Source of the DNA: Acidobacteriota bacterium
GTDB lineage: Bacteria; Acidobacteriota; Vicinamibacteria; Fen-336
DNA length: 64,000 nucleotides
Assembly: GCA_011526565.1 (NCBI GenBank)
Contig: WYBL01000147.1
Location: forward strand, 32,621-96,620
Reading direction: 5' to 3'
Every line of letters begins with the position of its first letter. Position 1 is the first letter of the stretch. The translations under genes were made by a program, and so were the position numbers. Positions 35,353-43,944 of this stretch are shown here, piece after piece. The notes under the pieces were generated by a model. That model saw only the letters and a list, made by a program, of their open reading frames with translations. It searched no databases and was not told where the DNA came from.

Positions 35353-37689
35353 TTAGTTGCGCAGCGGCTTGCCCGTCTTGAGCATGTGGCCGATCCGCTC
35401 CTGGGTCTTGCGGGTGCCGAGCAGCGACAGGAAGGCCTCGCGCTCGAGGTCGAGGTAGTGCTGCTCGGAGACGAGGCCGGGCGCGCGGTCGCCGCCGCAC
35501 AGGATGTGGGCGACCTTGCCGGCGATCAGCGCGTCGTGGTCCGAGATCTGGCCGCCCTTCTGCGCGTTGTAGATGCCCATCTTGAAGATCGAGAGCGCGG
35601 GGCGGCCGAGGGCCGGCACGGCGGCGCGCGGCGACGCGGGCCGGTGGCCGGCGCGCGCCAGGCCGAGCGCCACCTGCTTGGCGTCCCCGATCAGGCGGTC
35701 AGGATGGGGCGAGACCGAGTCGGCCGGGTTCAGGAACCACTGCCGCGCCTCGGCGCCCGAGGTCGCCACCTTGCCGAAGGCGATCAGGTCGAAGGCCCGC
35801 TTCACGAACGGGAACGCGTCGGCACCGTCGACGCCCGCGACCCGGTCGAGCGCGCGCAGCGCCATCTCCTTGGTGCCGCCGCCGGCGGGGATCAGGCCGA
35901 CGCCGACCTCCACCAGGCCCATGTAGGTCTCGGCCGAGAGCCGCACCCTCGCGCCGTGCAGCGCGATCTCGCAGCCGCCGCCCAGGGTCAGGCCGAACGG
36001 CGCGACGACGACCGGGATGTCGGCGCACTTCAGCGCCATGTTCGCGCGCTGGAACTGGCGGATCGACAGCTCCAGCTCGTCCCACTCCTCTTCCTGCGCG
36101 GCCAGCAGCGCCAGCATCAGGTTGGCGCCGACCGTGAAGTTGTCGCCCTGGTTGCCGATCACGAGCGCGTCGAAGTGGTTGCGGCCCTCCTTCGCGGCGT
36201 GGGCCAGCATCGAGAAGGTGTCGGTGCCGAGCGAATTCATCTTGGAGTGGAACTCGACGAGGCCGACGCCGTCGCCGAGGTCGACGAAGGACGCCCCCGC
36301 GTTCTTCTTGAGCACGGCGCCCGCGCGGGCCTTGACCGCGGCCAGCGCGACGACGCCCTCGCGCGGCGGCAGCGGCTCGGCGCCTTTCGGCCCCCACACG
36401 GTGTCGCCCTCGTAGAAGGAGGTGCGGCCGGAGGCGAGCAGGTCGGCGACCAGCTTCGGCACCGGGCGCCCCTCCTTCGCCGCCCGCTCCGCGACCACCT
36501 TCACGCCGATCGCGTCCATCACGCGGAACGGGCCGAGCCCCCAGGCGTAGCCCCACTCCATGGCGCGGTCGATGGCCACGACGTCGTCGCTGATCTCCGG
36601 GACCAGCGAGGCCGCGTAGAGCGAGGTCGCCGACAGCGCCTGCCACAGGAACGCAGCGCCCTTGTCGGTGCCCTGCACGATCGCCGCGATGCGGGCGCCC
36701 GGGTCGGCCAGGTCCCTGGCCGCCTCCAGCGAGGCGAACTTCGGCTTGCCCTTGGGCTTGTGCTCGAGCGTCTTCCAGTCGAGGGCGAAGATGTCCTTGC
36801 CCTCCTTCTTGTAGAAGCCGACGCCGGTCTTGTCGCCCAGCCACTTCTTCTCGAGCATCGCCTTCATGAAGGCGGGCGGCAGGAACAGCTCGCGCTCGGG
36901 GTCGCCGGGGACCGCGTCGTACAGGTTCTGCGCGACCTTGACGCAGATGTCGACGCCGGCGATGTCGCCGGTGCGGAAGGTGGCGGACTTCGCGCGGCCG
37001 ATCGCGGGGCCGGTCAGCGCGTCGACCTCCTCGATCGACAGCTCGAGCGCCTGCATCACGGCGAGCGCCTTGCCGAGGCCGTAGGACCCGATCCGGTTGG
37101 CGATGAAGTTGGGCGTGTCCTTGCAGCGCACCACGCCCTTGCCGACGACCGTCTCGCAGAAGCGCTCCATGGCGACGAGCAGCGCGGGGTCGGTCTGCGG
37201 TCCCGGGACCGTCTCCAGCAGTTTCAGGTAGCGCGGCGGGTTGAAGAAGTGGGTGCCGAGGAAGCGGCGCTGCACGTCGGGCGGCAGCGCGGCACCGGCC
37301 TGGGCGATCGGCAGGCCCGAAGTGTTGGTCGACAGCACCGCGGTCTTCTTCAGGTGCGGCACCACGCGGGCGAACAGCGCCTGCTTGACCGAGAGGTCCT
37401 CGAGCACCGCCTCGAACACCCAGTCGGCGTCCTTCAGCTCGCGGGCCAGGTCGTCGTCGAAGTTGCCCGGCCGGATCGCCGCGGAGAGCTCCGGCACGGC
37501 CAGCGGCGACGGCTTCATCTTCTTGAGGTTCTCGACGGCCCGCTTCGCGAGCGCGCTGCGGTCCGTCGCGCCCTCCGGCACGAGGTCGAGGAGGGCGACG
37601 TCGATTCCCTGCGCGGCGAGATGGGCTGCGACCTGCGCCCCCATGGTTCCGGCGCCCAGCACCACGGCCTTGCGAATCGAGAGGCTCAT
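35353..37689 (-). CDS. fadN: 3-hydroxyacyl-CoA dehydrogenase / enoyl-CoA hydratase fusion
   Basis: 778 residues from ATG 37689 with a GGAAGG ribosome site. The dehydrogenase half is first: NAD loop VLGAGTMGAQVAAHLA (about 10-26), catalytic His in THFFNPPRYLKLLE, and FIANRIG. The crotonase half is C-terminal, with LTLGGGCEIALHGARV and GLVEVGVGLIPAGGGTKE. This order and length match Bacillus FadN, not the reversed FadB. It catalyses hydration and the second oxidation of beta-oxidation. It heads the fadN-fadA-fadE unit, with fadD 43 bases upstream. Confidence 0.94.
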   Translation of the reverse strand: MSLSIRKAVVLGAGTMGAQVAAHLAAQGIDVALLDLVPEGATDRSALAKRAVENLKKMKPSPLAVPELSAAIRPGNFDDDLARELKDADWVFEAVLEDLSVKQALFARVVPHLKKTAVLSTNTSGLPIAQAGAALPPDVQRRFLGTHFFNPPRYLKLLETVPGPQTDPALLVAMERFCETVVGKGVVRCKDTPNFIANRIGSYGLGKALAVMQALELSIEEVDALTGPAIGRAKSATFRTGDIAGVDICVKVAQNLYDAVPGDPERELFLPPAFMKAMLEKKWLGDKTGVGFYKKEGKDIFALDWKTLEHKPKGKPKFASLEAARDLADPGARIAAIVQGTDKGAAFLWQALSATSLYAASLVPEISDDVVAIDRAMEWGYAWGLGPFRVMDAIGVKVVAERAAKEGRPVPKLVADLLASGRTSFYEGDTVWGPKGAEPLPPREGVVALAAVKARAGAVLKKNAGASFVDLGDGVGLVEFHSKMNSLGTDTFSMLAHAAKEGRNHFDALVIGNQGDNFTVGANLMLALLAAQEEEWDELELSIRQFQRANMALKCADIPVVVAPFGLTLGGGCEIALHGARVRLSAETYMGLVEVGVGLIPAGGGTKEMALRALDRVAGVDGADAFPFVKRAFDLIAFGKVATSGAEARQWFLNPADSVSPHPDRLIGDAKQVALGLARAGHRPASPRAAVPALGRPALSIFKMGIYNAQKGGQISDHDALIAGKVAHILCGGDRAPGLVSEQHYLDLEREAFLSLLGTRKTQERIGHMLKTGKPLRN

Positions 37690-37732
37690 GACTTCCTTCC
37701 GTGCGGCCGGGCCAGGCGGACGCCTCGCGGCG

Positions 37733-39535
37733 TCAGGCGGCTCCGCCCGCGTACATGCGGTCGATGAGGTCCTTGTACTTGCGCTCCACCACCCGGCGCT
37801 TGACCTTGAGCGTCGGCGTCAGCTCGCCGGCCTCGATCGTGAACTCGGTGGCGATCAGCGCGATCTTCTTGATCTTCTCGAACTGGGCGAGGTCGGTCGT
37901 GCGCTCGGCGACCAGGCCCTCGTAGAGGGCGACCACCTCGGGGCGGGCGATCAGTTCCTCGCGGGAGGCGACGGCGAGCCCCCGCTCCTGCGCCCACTTC
38001 TCGAGGTTGACGAGGTTCGGCACCACCAGCGCGACCGCGAAGTTGCGCTTGTCGCCGATCATCACCACCTCGGCGAACAGCGGGTGGGCCTTGATGCGGT
38101 TCTCGATCGGCTGCGGCGCGATGTTCTTGCCGCCCGAGGTGACGATCAGGTCCTTCTTGCGGTCGGTGATACGCAGGAAGCCGTCCGCCTCGAGCACGCC
38201 GATGTCGCCGGTGTGGAACCACCCCTCGGGGTCGATGGCTTCCGCCGTCGCCTCCGGCTTGTTGAAGTAGCCGCGCATCACGTGCGGGCCGCGGGTCAGG
38301 ATCTCGCCGTCGGCGGCGATCTTCACCTCGACGCCGGGCAGCGCGGGGCCCACGGTGCCCGGGCGGAAGTGCCCGGGGCGGTTCACGCAGATCACGGGCG
38401 AGGTCTCGGTCAGGCCGTAGCCCTCGAGGATCAGCATGCCCGCGGCGCCGAAGAACTCGGCCACCTCCTGGCCCAGCGGCGCGCCGCCGGAGACGAAGTA
38501 CTTGACGCGGCCGCCGACGCGCCCCCGGATCTTGGCGAGGACGAGCTTGTCGGCGAGCGCCAGCTTCAGCCCCAGCAGGGGGCCAGGCGACTGACGCGCG
38601 ACCTTGAGCTGGAAGACCTCGCCGCCGACGCCCAGCGCCCAGCGGAACAGCTTCTGGCGCAGCGGCGGCGCGGAGGCCACCGCCTCCTGGACGCGGGCGT
38701 GGATCTTCTCGTACAGCCGCGGCACCGAGGTCATGATCGTGGGCCGGATCTCGAGCAGGTTGTCCGGCACCTTCTCCACGCTCTCGGCGAAGTTGATGGT
38801 GGCGCCCTGGTGCAGCATCCAGTAGTGGCCCGCCATCCGCTCGAACGAGTGGCACAGCGGCAGGAACGACAGCGTGTGGTCGTCCGGGCCGATGCCTTCG
38901 ACGCACGACGCCGACGCCAGCACGTTCGACACCAGGTTCGAGTGGACGAGCATCACGCCCTTGGGGTCGCCGGTGGTGCCCGAGGTGTAGATCAGCGTCG
39001 CGAGGTCCGAAGGCTTGACCGTGGCGGCCCGCTCGCGCACCGCCTTCGGGGCGGCGGCCAGCGCCTCCCGGCCCCGCGCGCGCACCTCGGAGAGCGAGAG
39101 CGTGCCGGGGATCGCCGGCGACTCGTCGAAGCGGATCACGTGGACGAGCGCCGGCACCTCGGCGCGGGCCGCCTCGACCTTGGCGGCCTGCACGGGGGTC
39201 GACACGAAACAGATGCGGGCGCCGCAGTCCTTCAGGATGTAGGCGACCTGCGACGGCGTCAGGCTCGGGTAGATCGGCGCGTCGGCCGCCGCGGCGCACA
39301 GCACCGCGAGGTCCGCGAACATCCACTCCGGGCGGTTCTCGGAGAGGATCGCGACCCGCTCGCCCGGCTCCAGGCCGAGGCCGCGCAGGCCCATCGAGAG
39401 CTCTTCGACCGCGGCCAGGTACTCGGCGGAGCTGATCGCGCGCCAGGCCCCGTCCTGCTTGAAGCGCAGGTGCTCGGGCTTGCGGAAGGTCTCGACCGAA
39501 CGGAAGAAGATGTCGCACAGCGTGTTGACGGTCAT
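37733..39535 (-). CDS. fadD: Long-chain acyl-CoA synthetase
   Basis: 600 residues from ATG 39535 (ATGA overlap with fadR). AMP-binding loop IYTSGTTGDPKGVM (about 180-193), adenine motif EGYGLTETSP, WFHTGDIG, the RKKDLIVTSGGKNI hinge typical of FAA/FACL long-chain ligases, and a C-terminal KRRVVERKY lysine region. It activates imported or recycled fatty acids for the adjacent beta-oxidation enzymes. Co-transcription with its likely repressor gives a product-sensing loop. Confidence 0.93.
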   Translation of the reverse strand: MTVNTLCDIFFRSVETFRKPEHLRFKQDGAWRAISSAEYLAAVEELSMGLRGLGLEPGERVAILSENRPEWMFADLAVLCAAAADAPIYPSLTPSQVAYILKDCGARICFVSTPVQAAKVEAARAEVPALVHVIRFDESPAIPGTLSLSEVRARGREALAAAPKAVRERAATVKPSDLATLIYTSGTTGDPKGVMLVHSNLVSNVLASASCVEGIGPDDHTLSFLPLCHSFERMAGHYWMLHQGATINFAESVEKVPDNLLEIRPTIMTSVPRLYEKIHARVQEAVASAPPLRQKLFRWALGVGGEVFQLKVARQSPGPLLGLKLALADKLVLAKIRGRVGGRVKYFVSGGAPLGQEVAEFFGAAGMLILEGYGLTETSPVICVNRPGHFRPGTVGPALPGVEVKIAADGEILTRGPHVMRGYFNKPEATAEAIDPEGWFHTGDIGVLEADGFLRITDRKKDLIVTSGGKNIAPQPIENRIKAHPLFAEVVMIGDKRNFAVALVVPNLVNLEKWAQERGLAVASREELIARPEVVALYEGLVAERTTDLAQFEKIKKIALIATEFTIEAGELTPTLKVKRRVVERKYKDLIDRMYAGGAA

Positions 39536-40176
39536 CGCGCCCCCTGGGCCGCCGCCGCGGCCGGGGCCGGGCGGCGGGTGGCAACTCGGGTGGACGCGGC
39601 GCCCTTCAGGAACAGGTCGACGACCGGCGCCGCGAGCTTCTCGAGATCATAGTCGCGGCGCGACAGCACCCACGAGGTGACCATCTCGTCGAGGGCGCCG
39701 AACAGCGCCTTGACCACCACCTTGCGCGGCAGCTCGGGGCGCAGGCTGCCGTCGTTCTGCCCCTCCTCGATCACCGCTCCCATCAGCGCGAAGTAGTCCT
39801 GGAGCCAGGAGGCCGTGAAGCGCTCCATGAACTTCGTGGACTGCCGCAGCTCGACCTGGAACACGATCGCCAGGTCGCGGTTCTGGCCCATCGCCCGCAG
39901 GTGGTGAAGCGCGATCACGCGCAGCTTGTCGTGCACCGTCGGCGCGGAGAGCAGCTCGGCGCGGGCCTGCTCGATGTGCTCCTTCATCACCGTGTCGAAC
40001 AGCGAGACGAGCAGGTCCTCCTTGCTCTCGAAGTAGAGATAGATGGTGCCGTCGGCGACGTCGGCCTTGCGCGCGATCTCGCTGACGCGGGCGGCGAAGT
40101 AGCCCTTGCGGGCGAACACCTTGATCGCCGCCTGCAGGATCCGCTCGCGCTTGTCGTCGCTTCTGCGTCGGGCCAT
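39532..40176 (-). CDS. fadR: TetR-type fatty-acid degradation repressor
   Basis: 214 residues from ATG 40176. The DNA-binding domain is RERILQAAIKVFARKGYFAA with VSEIARKADVADGTIYLYFE (about residues 10-52), and the C-terminal domain matches the Bacillus/Thermus FadR (YsiA) type in length and tone. The gene name rests on three things: this similarity, its place at the head of fadD-fadN-fadA-fadE, and a perfect TGAATGA-N4-TCATTCA palindrome that touches its own start codon. Long-chain acyl-CoA would release it. No Shine-Dalgarno sequence is present. Confidence 0.88.
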   Translation of the reverse strand: MARRRSDDKRERILQAAIKVFARKGYFAARVSEIARKADVADGTIYLYFESKEDLLVSLFDTVMKEHIEQARAELLSAPTVHDKLRVIALHHLRAMGQNRDLAIVFQVELRQSTKFMERFTASWLQDYFALMGAVIEEGQNDGSLRPELPRKVVVKALFGALDEMVTSWVLSRRDYDLEKLAAPVVDLFLKGAASTRVATRRPAPAAAAAQGAR

Positions 40177-40193
40177 GAATGAACCGTCATTCA
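40176..40193. promoter_or_regulatory. Perfect FadR operator at fadR start
   Basis: TGAATGAACCGTCATTCA: two perfect 7-base arms with a 4-base centre, as in the FadR box known from Bacillus subtilis. It begins at the A of the fadR start codon and ends against the predicted -10, so bound repressor would cover the transcription start. It also lies upstream of folK. Confidence 0.78.
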
Positions 40194-40222
40194 GTATTGG
40201 GGCGAGCCGCGGCGGCTGTCAA
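40193..40222 (-). promoter_or_regulatory. fadR promoter
   Basis: Reverse strand TTGACA (40222-40217), 18-base spacer, AATACT (40198-40193). The start point would fall about 10 bases before the ATG, inside the operator. Confidence 0.5.
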
Positions 40223-40237
40223 GGCCCCGCGCGCTGG

Positions 40238-40246
40238 TGCTACCGT
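40238..40246 (+). promoter_or_regulatory. Extended -10 TGCTACCGT for folK
   Basis: TACCGT with TG one base upstream; it ends ten bases before GTG 40257, leaving no room for a ribosome site. Confidence 0.45.
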
Positions 40247-40256
40247 AGCGGCCCTG

Positions 40257-40754
40257 GTGGTGGAAGAGCTCCTGCTGGCGATCGGCTCCAACCTCGGCGA
40301 CCGCGAGGGCCACCTGGCCGCGGCCCGCGACGCGCTGCCGCGGCTGGGCCTGCGCCTGCTGCGTCACAGCGCGGTCTACGAGACCGACCCGGTGGGCGGG
40401 CCCGAGCAGGGCCCGTACCTCAACCAGGCGGTGTGCGTGCACACGGAGCTGCCGCCCCGCGAGGCGCTGGCCGCCTGCCTGGCGATCGAGTCGGCGCGCG
40501 GCCGGCTGCGCCGCGAGCGCTGGGGCCCGCGCACGCTCGACGTCGACCTGCTGCTGTGGGGAGCGCGCGTGCTCGACGAGCCGGGCCTCAGCGTGCCGCA
40601 CCCGCGGCTGCACGAGCGCCGCTTCGTGCTCGTGCCGCTGTGCGAGATCGCCGCCGACGCCGTCCACCCGCGACTGGGGCTCACGGTGCGCGAGCTGCTC
40701 GCGCGCTGCCCGGACAGCGGGGCGGTGCGCCGCCTGGAGGCACCGCGTGGCTGA
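40257..40754 (+). CDS. folK: 2-amino-4-hydroxy-6-hydroxymethyldihydropteridine pyrophosphokinase
   Basis: 165 residues from GTG 40257; GTG 40260 is possible, and the first fits the -10 spacing better. The protein has LAIGSNLGDREG near the N-terminus, YETDPVGGPEQGPYLNQAV, and the catalytic ERWGPRTLDVDLLLWG and VPHPRLHERRFVL motifs of HPPK. It transfers pyrophosphate from ATP to the pterin precursor in folate synthesis. The length fits the 160-residue family. It overlaps the next gene by eight bases, a folK-deoxynucleoside kinase pairing seen in several phyla. Confidence 0.93.
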   Translation: MVEELLLAIGSNLGDREGHLAAARDALPRLGLRLLRHSAVYETDPVGGPEQGPYLNQAVCVHTELPPREALAACLAIESARGRLRRERWGPRTLDVDLLLWGARVLDEPGLSVPHPRLHERRFVLVPLCEIAADAVHPRLGLTVRELLARCPDSGAVRRLEAPRG

Positions 40755-41400
40755 GCCGCTGCGCTTCCAGTACGTCGCGGTCGAGGGCCCGATCGGGGTC
40801 GGCAAGAGCACGCTCTGCGACCGCCTCGCCGAGCGCCTGAACGCCAACAAGGTGCTCGAGGACTGGGGCGAGAACCCGTTCCTGCGCCCGTTCTACGACC
40901 AGGCCCCCGGCGCCAGCTTCCAGGTCGAGCTGTTCTTCCTGCTCTCCCGCTACCGGCAGCAGCAGGAGCTGCAGCAGCGCCGGCTGTTCGAGCAGGCGAC
41001 GCTCGCCGACTACGTGTTCGAGAAGAGCCGGCTGTTCGCGTACCTGAACCTCGACGACTCCGAGCTGCTGCTGTTCGAGAAGCTGTGGGCGCTGCTCGAG
41101 GCGGGCGTGCCGAAGCCCGACCTCGTCATCTACCTGCAGGCCCCGACCGACGTGCTGATGAAGCGCATCCGGCGCCGCGGCCGGGTGGAGGAAAAATCGC
41201 TGTCGGAGGAGTACCTGGCCGAGGTCAACCGCGCCTACAGCCACTACTTCTTCCACTACTCCGCCACGCCGCTGCTGGTCGTCAACACCGCCGAGGTCGA
41301 CTTCGCCGAGCGCGACGAGGACGTCGACGACCTCGTGCGGCAACTGCGCTCGCTCGGGCGCGGCACCCAGTACTACGTGCCGATGGCGCGGCGGGGTTGA
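40747..41400 (+). CDS. Deoxynucleoside kinase
   Basis: 217 residues from GTG 40747. P-loop GPIGVGKST at 14-22, the DYVFEKSRLFA region corresponding to the DRS motif, and the lid RIRRRGRVEEKS mark the dNK/dCK/dGK family. It phosphorylates deoxynucleosides for the salvage pathway in the cytoplasm; substrate preference (dA/dG or dC) cannot be read safely. It is transcribed with folK. Confidence 0.9.
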   Translation: MAEPLRFQYVAVEGPIGVGKSTLCDRLAERLNANKVLEDWGENPFLRPFYDQAPGASFQVELFFLLSRYRQQQELQQRRLFEQATLADYVFEKSRLFAYLNLDDSELLLFEKLWALLEAGVPKPDLVIYLQAPTDVLMKRIRRRGRVEEKSLSEEYLAEVNRAYSHYFFHYSATPLLVVNTAEVDFAERDEDVDDLVRQLRSLGRGTQYYVPMARRG

Positions 41401-41455
41401 CTCCGTGAAGCCCCCGCGCCATTCTCGGCCGGTCGCCAATCCCGGGAGATAGTCG

Positions 41456-42199
41456 GTGTCGCCGCTCCAACAGCTCGCGCTGCCGTTCGACGAGGCCCCG
41501 CTGTGGGACGCCTCCAGCCTGGAGGCGGTGCTCGCCAACGAGGCGCTGCGCCCGGTGAGCCTGACGCTGACCGACAATCGCTCGGTGCTGCTCTCGTTCC
41601 GGCGCCACGCCGCCGGCGTCGAGCTGCGGCTGCACCGGATGTTCCTGCACGCGCCGCTCGAGGTGGTGCGCGCGCTGGCCCGCTCGCTGCGCCGCCGCAC
41701 CCGCGCGGGCGAGGGCTGCATCCGCCGCTTCATGAACGACAACCTGCACCGCGTGCGCAAGGCGCCGCGGCGGATGCCGGCGCTGCGGCCGGAGGGCGCC
41801 GCCTACGACCTGCGCGAGGTGTTCGAGGCGCTCAACCGCCGCTTCTTCGGCGGCGGGCTGCGGGTGCCGATCACCTGGGGCCGCGGCGGCGGCCGCGCCC
41901 GGCGCGGCGGCATCACGTTCGGCTCCTACGATCCCGTGCTGGGGCTGATCCGCGTGCACCCGGTGCTGGACCGGAGCGAGGTGCCGCGCTACTTCGTGGA
42001 GAGCGTCGTCTACCACGAGATGCTGCACCACCACATGGGCGGCGTGCCCGACGCCGCCGGCCGCACCGTCTACCACTCGCGCGCGTTCCGCGAGGCCGAG
42101 GCCCGCTACCCGCAGCACCGCCAGGCCCTGCACTGGGAGAAGACCAACCTCTCGCACATGGTGCGGCTGGCGACGGCGATGGAGCGGCGCCGCCGCTGA
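41456..42199 (+). CDS. SprT-like zinc metalloprotease-domain protein
   Basis: 247 residues from GTG 41456 with GGGAG upstream. The C-terminal half is SprT-like: LREVFEALNRRFFGGGLRVP is the family entry motif, and YHEMLHHHMGG gives the HExxH zinc site (His187, Glu188, His191). A later His (YHSRAFREAE) may be the third ligand. The first 110 residues are Arg-rich and unassigned. In eukaryotes the SprT/Spartan domain cuts DNA-protein crosslinks; bacterial forms are uncharacterised. Its stop overlaps the ABC transporter start (CTGA). Confidence 0.85.
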   Translation: MSPLQQLALPFDEAPLWDASSLEAVLANEALRPVSLTLTDNRSVLLSFRRHAAGVELRLHRMFLHAPLEVVRALARSLRRRTRAGEGCIRRFMNDNLHRVRKAPRRMPALRPEGAAYDLREVFEALNRRFFGGGLRVPITWGRGGGRARRGGITFGSYDPVLGLIRVHPVLDRSEVPRYFVESVVYHEMLHHHMGGVPDAAGRTVYHSRAFREAEARYPQHRQALHWEKTNLSHMVRLATAMERRRR

Positions 42200-43944
42200 A
42201 GCACCTCCGCCGCCTGCTGCCGCGGTTGCGTGCGCACCGCGGCGCGCTGCTCGTCGGCCTCGCCTGCCTGCTCGTCACCGCCCTGTTCTCGGTGGCGGCA
42301 CCCTGGGTGCTGCGCCACGCGATCGACGACCTCGCCGCGGAGCTGTCGTACCGCAAGCTCGGCTTCTACGCCGCGCTGATCGTGGCGCTGGCGGCGGCCG
42401 AGGGCGTGTTCCGCTACCAGATGCGGATGGTGCTGATCGGGATCAGCCGCGAGGTCGAGTACGAGCTGCGCAACGACCTCTTCGCCCACCTGTGCCGGCT
42501 GGGGCCGGACTGGTCCCGGCGCCACCGCATCGGCGACGTGATGAGCCGCGCCACCAACGACATGTCGGCGGTGCGCATGGTGCTCGGTCCCGGCATCATG
42601 TACACGGCCAACACGCTGGCCACGTTCGCGGGCACCCTCGCCTTCATGGCCACCATCAGCCCGCGGCTGCTGGCGCTGGCGCTGTTCCCGCTGCTGCTCG
42701 TCTCGGTGCTGGTCCGCCACTACGGGCGGAAGATCCACGACCTCTACGAGCGCGCCCAGGAGCAGCTCGCGTCGATCAACGTGCTGGTCCAGGAGAACCT
42801 GACCGGCGCCCGCGTCGTGCGCGCCTACGTGCAGGAAGCCCACGAGAGCGAGCGATTCGAGGCCGCCAACCGCGAGTATCGCGAGCGCAACCGGGCCCTC
42901 GTCCGCACCTACGGCGCGCTCTACCCCGGCATCCAGCTGCTGATGGGCGCGGGCACCGTGCTCGTGCTCTACGTCGGCGGGCGGATGGTGATCGCCGGCA
43001 GCATCACCCTCGGCGAGTTCGTCGCCTTCGGCGCATACCTCGCGATGCTGCACTGGCCGATGATCGCGCTCGGCTGGGTGGTCAACCTGTTCGAGCGCGG
43101 CGAGGCCTCGCTCGGCCGCATCCACCAGATCCTGGACGAGGCGGAGACGTTTGCCGACGCGGGACGCGGGCCAGCGCCCGCGGTGCGCGGCGAGATCCGC
43201 TTCCGCGGCCTCGACTTCGGCTACGAGCCGGGGCGGCCGGTGCTGCACGGCATCGACCTGCACGTGGCGCCGGGCTCGCTGGTCGCGATCGTCGGGCCCA
43301 CCGGCTCCGGCAAGAGCACGCTCGTCAACCTGATCCCGCGGCTGCACGAGGCGCCCCGGGGCACGCTGTTCGTCGACGGCGTCGAGGTCCGCGACTGGCC
43401 GCTGCGGGCGCTGCGCGACGCGATCGGCTTCGTGCCGCAGGAGAGCTTCCTGTTCTCCGACACGCTCTTCGCCAACGTCGCCTTCTCGCCGCGGCCGGGC
43501 ACGGCGGAGCGCGCCCGCGAGGCGGCGGCCGTGGCCCGGCTCGACAAGGACGTGATCGACTTCCCGCAGGGCTACGAGACGCGGCTCGGCGAGCGCGGGC
43601 TGACCCTGTCCGGCGGCCAGAAGCAGCGCGCGGCGCTGGCCCGCGCGCTGGCCGCGGACCCGCGGATCCTCGTGCTCGACGACGCGCTGTCGGCGGTCGA
43701 CACCCAGACGGAAGAGGAGATCCTGCAGGGGCTGCGGGCGCGCCGCGGCCGCGCGAGCTGCACCACGTTCCTCGTCTCCCACCGCGTCTCCACGGTGCGC
43801 GAAGCCGACCTGATCGTCGTGCTGGACGAGGGCCGCATCGTCGAGCGCGGCCGCCACGACGAGCTGCTGCTCCGCGGCGGGCCCTACGCGCGGCTCGCGC
43901 GGCGCCAGCAGCTCGAGGCCGAGGTGGAGGCGGCCACGGCGTGA
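42196..43944 (+). CDS. ABC exporter half, degenerate ATP site subunit
   Basis: 582 residues from CTG 42196, in a CTGA overlap; no ATG, GTG or TTG is available in frame before the first membrane helix except TTG 42226. Six transmembrane helices (residues about 15-310) are followed by the nucleotide-binding domain: Walker A GPTGSGKST, Q-loop FVPQES, signature LSGGQKQR and Walker B ILVLDDALSAVD. The catalytic glutamate is replaced by Asp496, as in the degenerate half of heterodimeric exporters such as TM287/288 and BmrCD. It pairs with the next gene. The likely substrate is a drug or lipid. Confidence 0.9.
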   Translation: MKHLRRLLPRLRAHRGALLVGLACLLVTALFSVAAPWVLRHAIDDLAAELSYRKLGFYAALIVALAAAEGVFRYQMRMVLIGISREVEYELRNDLFAHLCRLGPDWSRRHRIGDVMSRATNDMSAVRMVLGPGIMYTANTLATFAGTLAFMATISPRLLALALFPLLLVSVLVRHYGRKIHDLYERAQEQLASINVLVQENLTGARVVRAYVQEAHESERFEAANREYRERNRALVRTYGALYPGIQLLMGAGTVLVLYVGGRMVIAGSITLGEFVAFGAYLAMLHWPMIALGWVVNLFERGEASLGRIHQILDEAETFADAGRGPAPAVRGEIRFRGLDFGYEPGRPVLHGIDLHVAPGSLVAIVGPTGSGKSTLVNLIPRLHEAPRGTLFVDGVEVRDWPLRALRDAIGFVPQESFLFSDTLFANVAFSPRPGTAERAREAAAVARLDKDVIDFPQGYETRLGERGLTLSGGQKQRAALARALAADPRILVLDDALSAVDTQTEEEILQGLRARRGRASCTTFLVSHRVSTVREADLIVVLDEGRIVERGRHDELLLRGGPYARLARRQQLEAEVEAATA

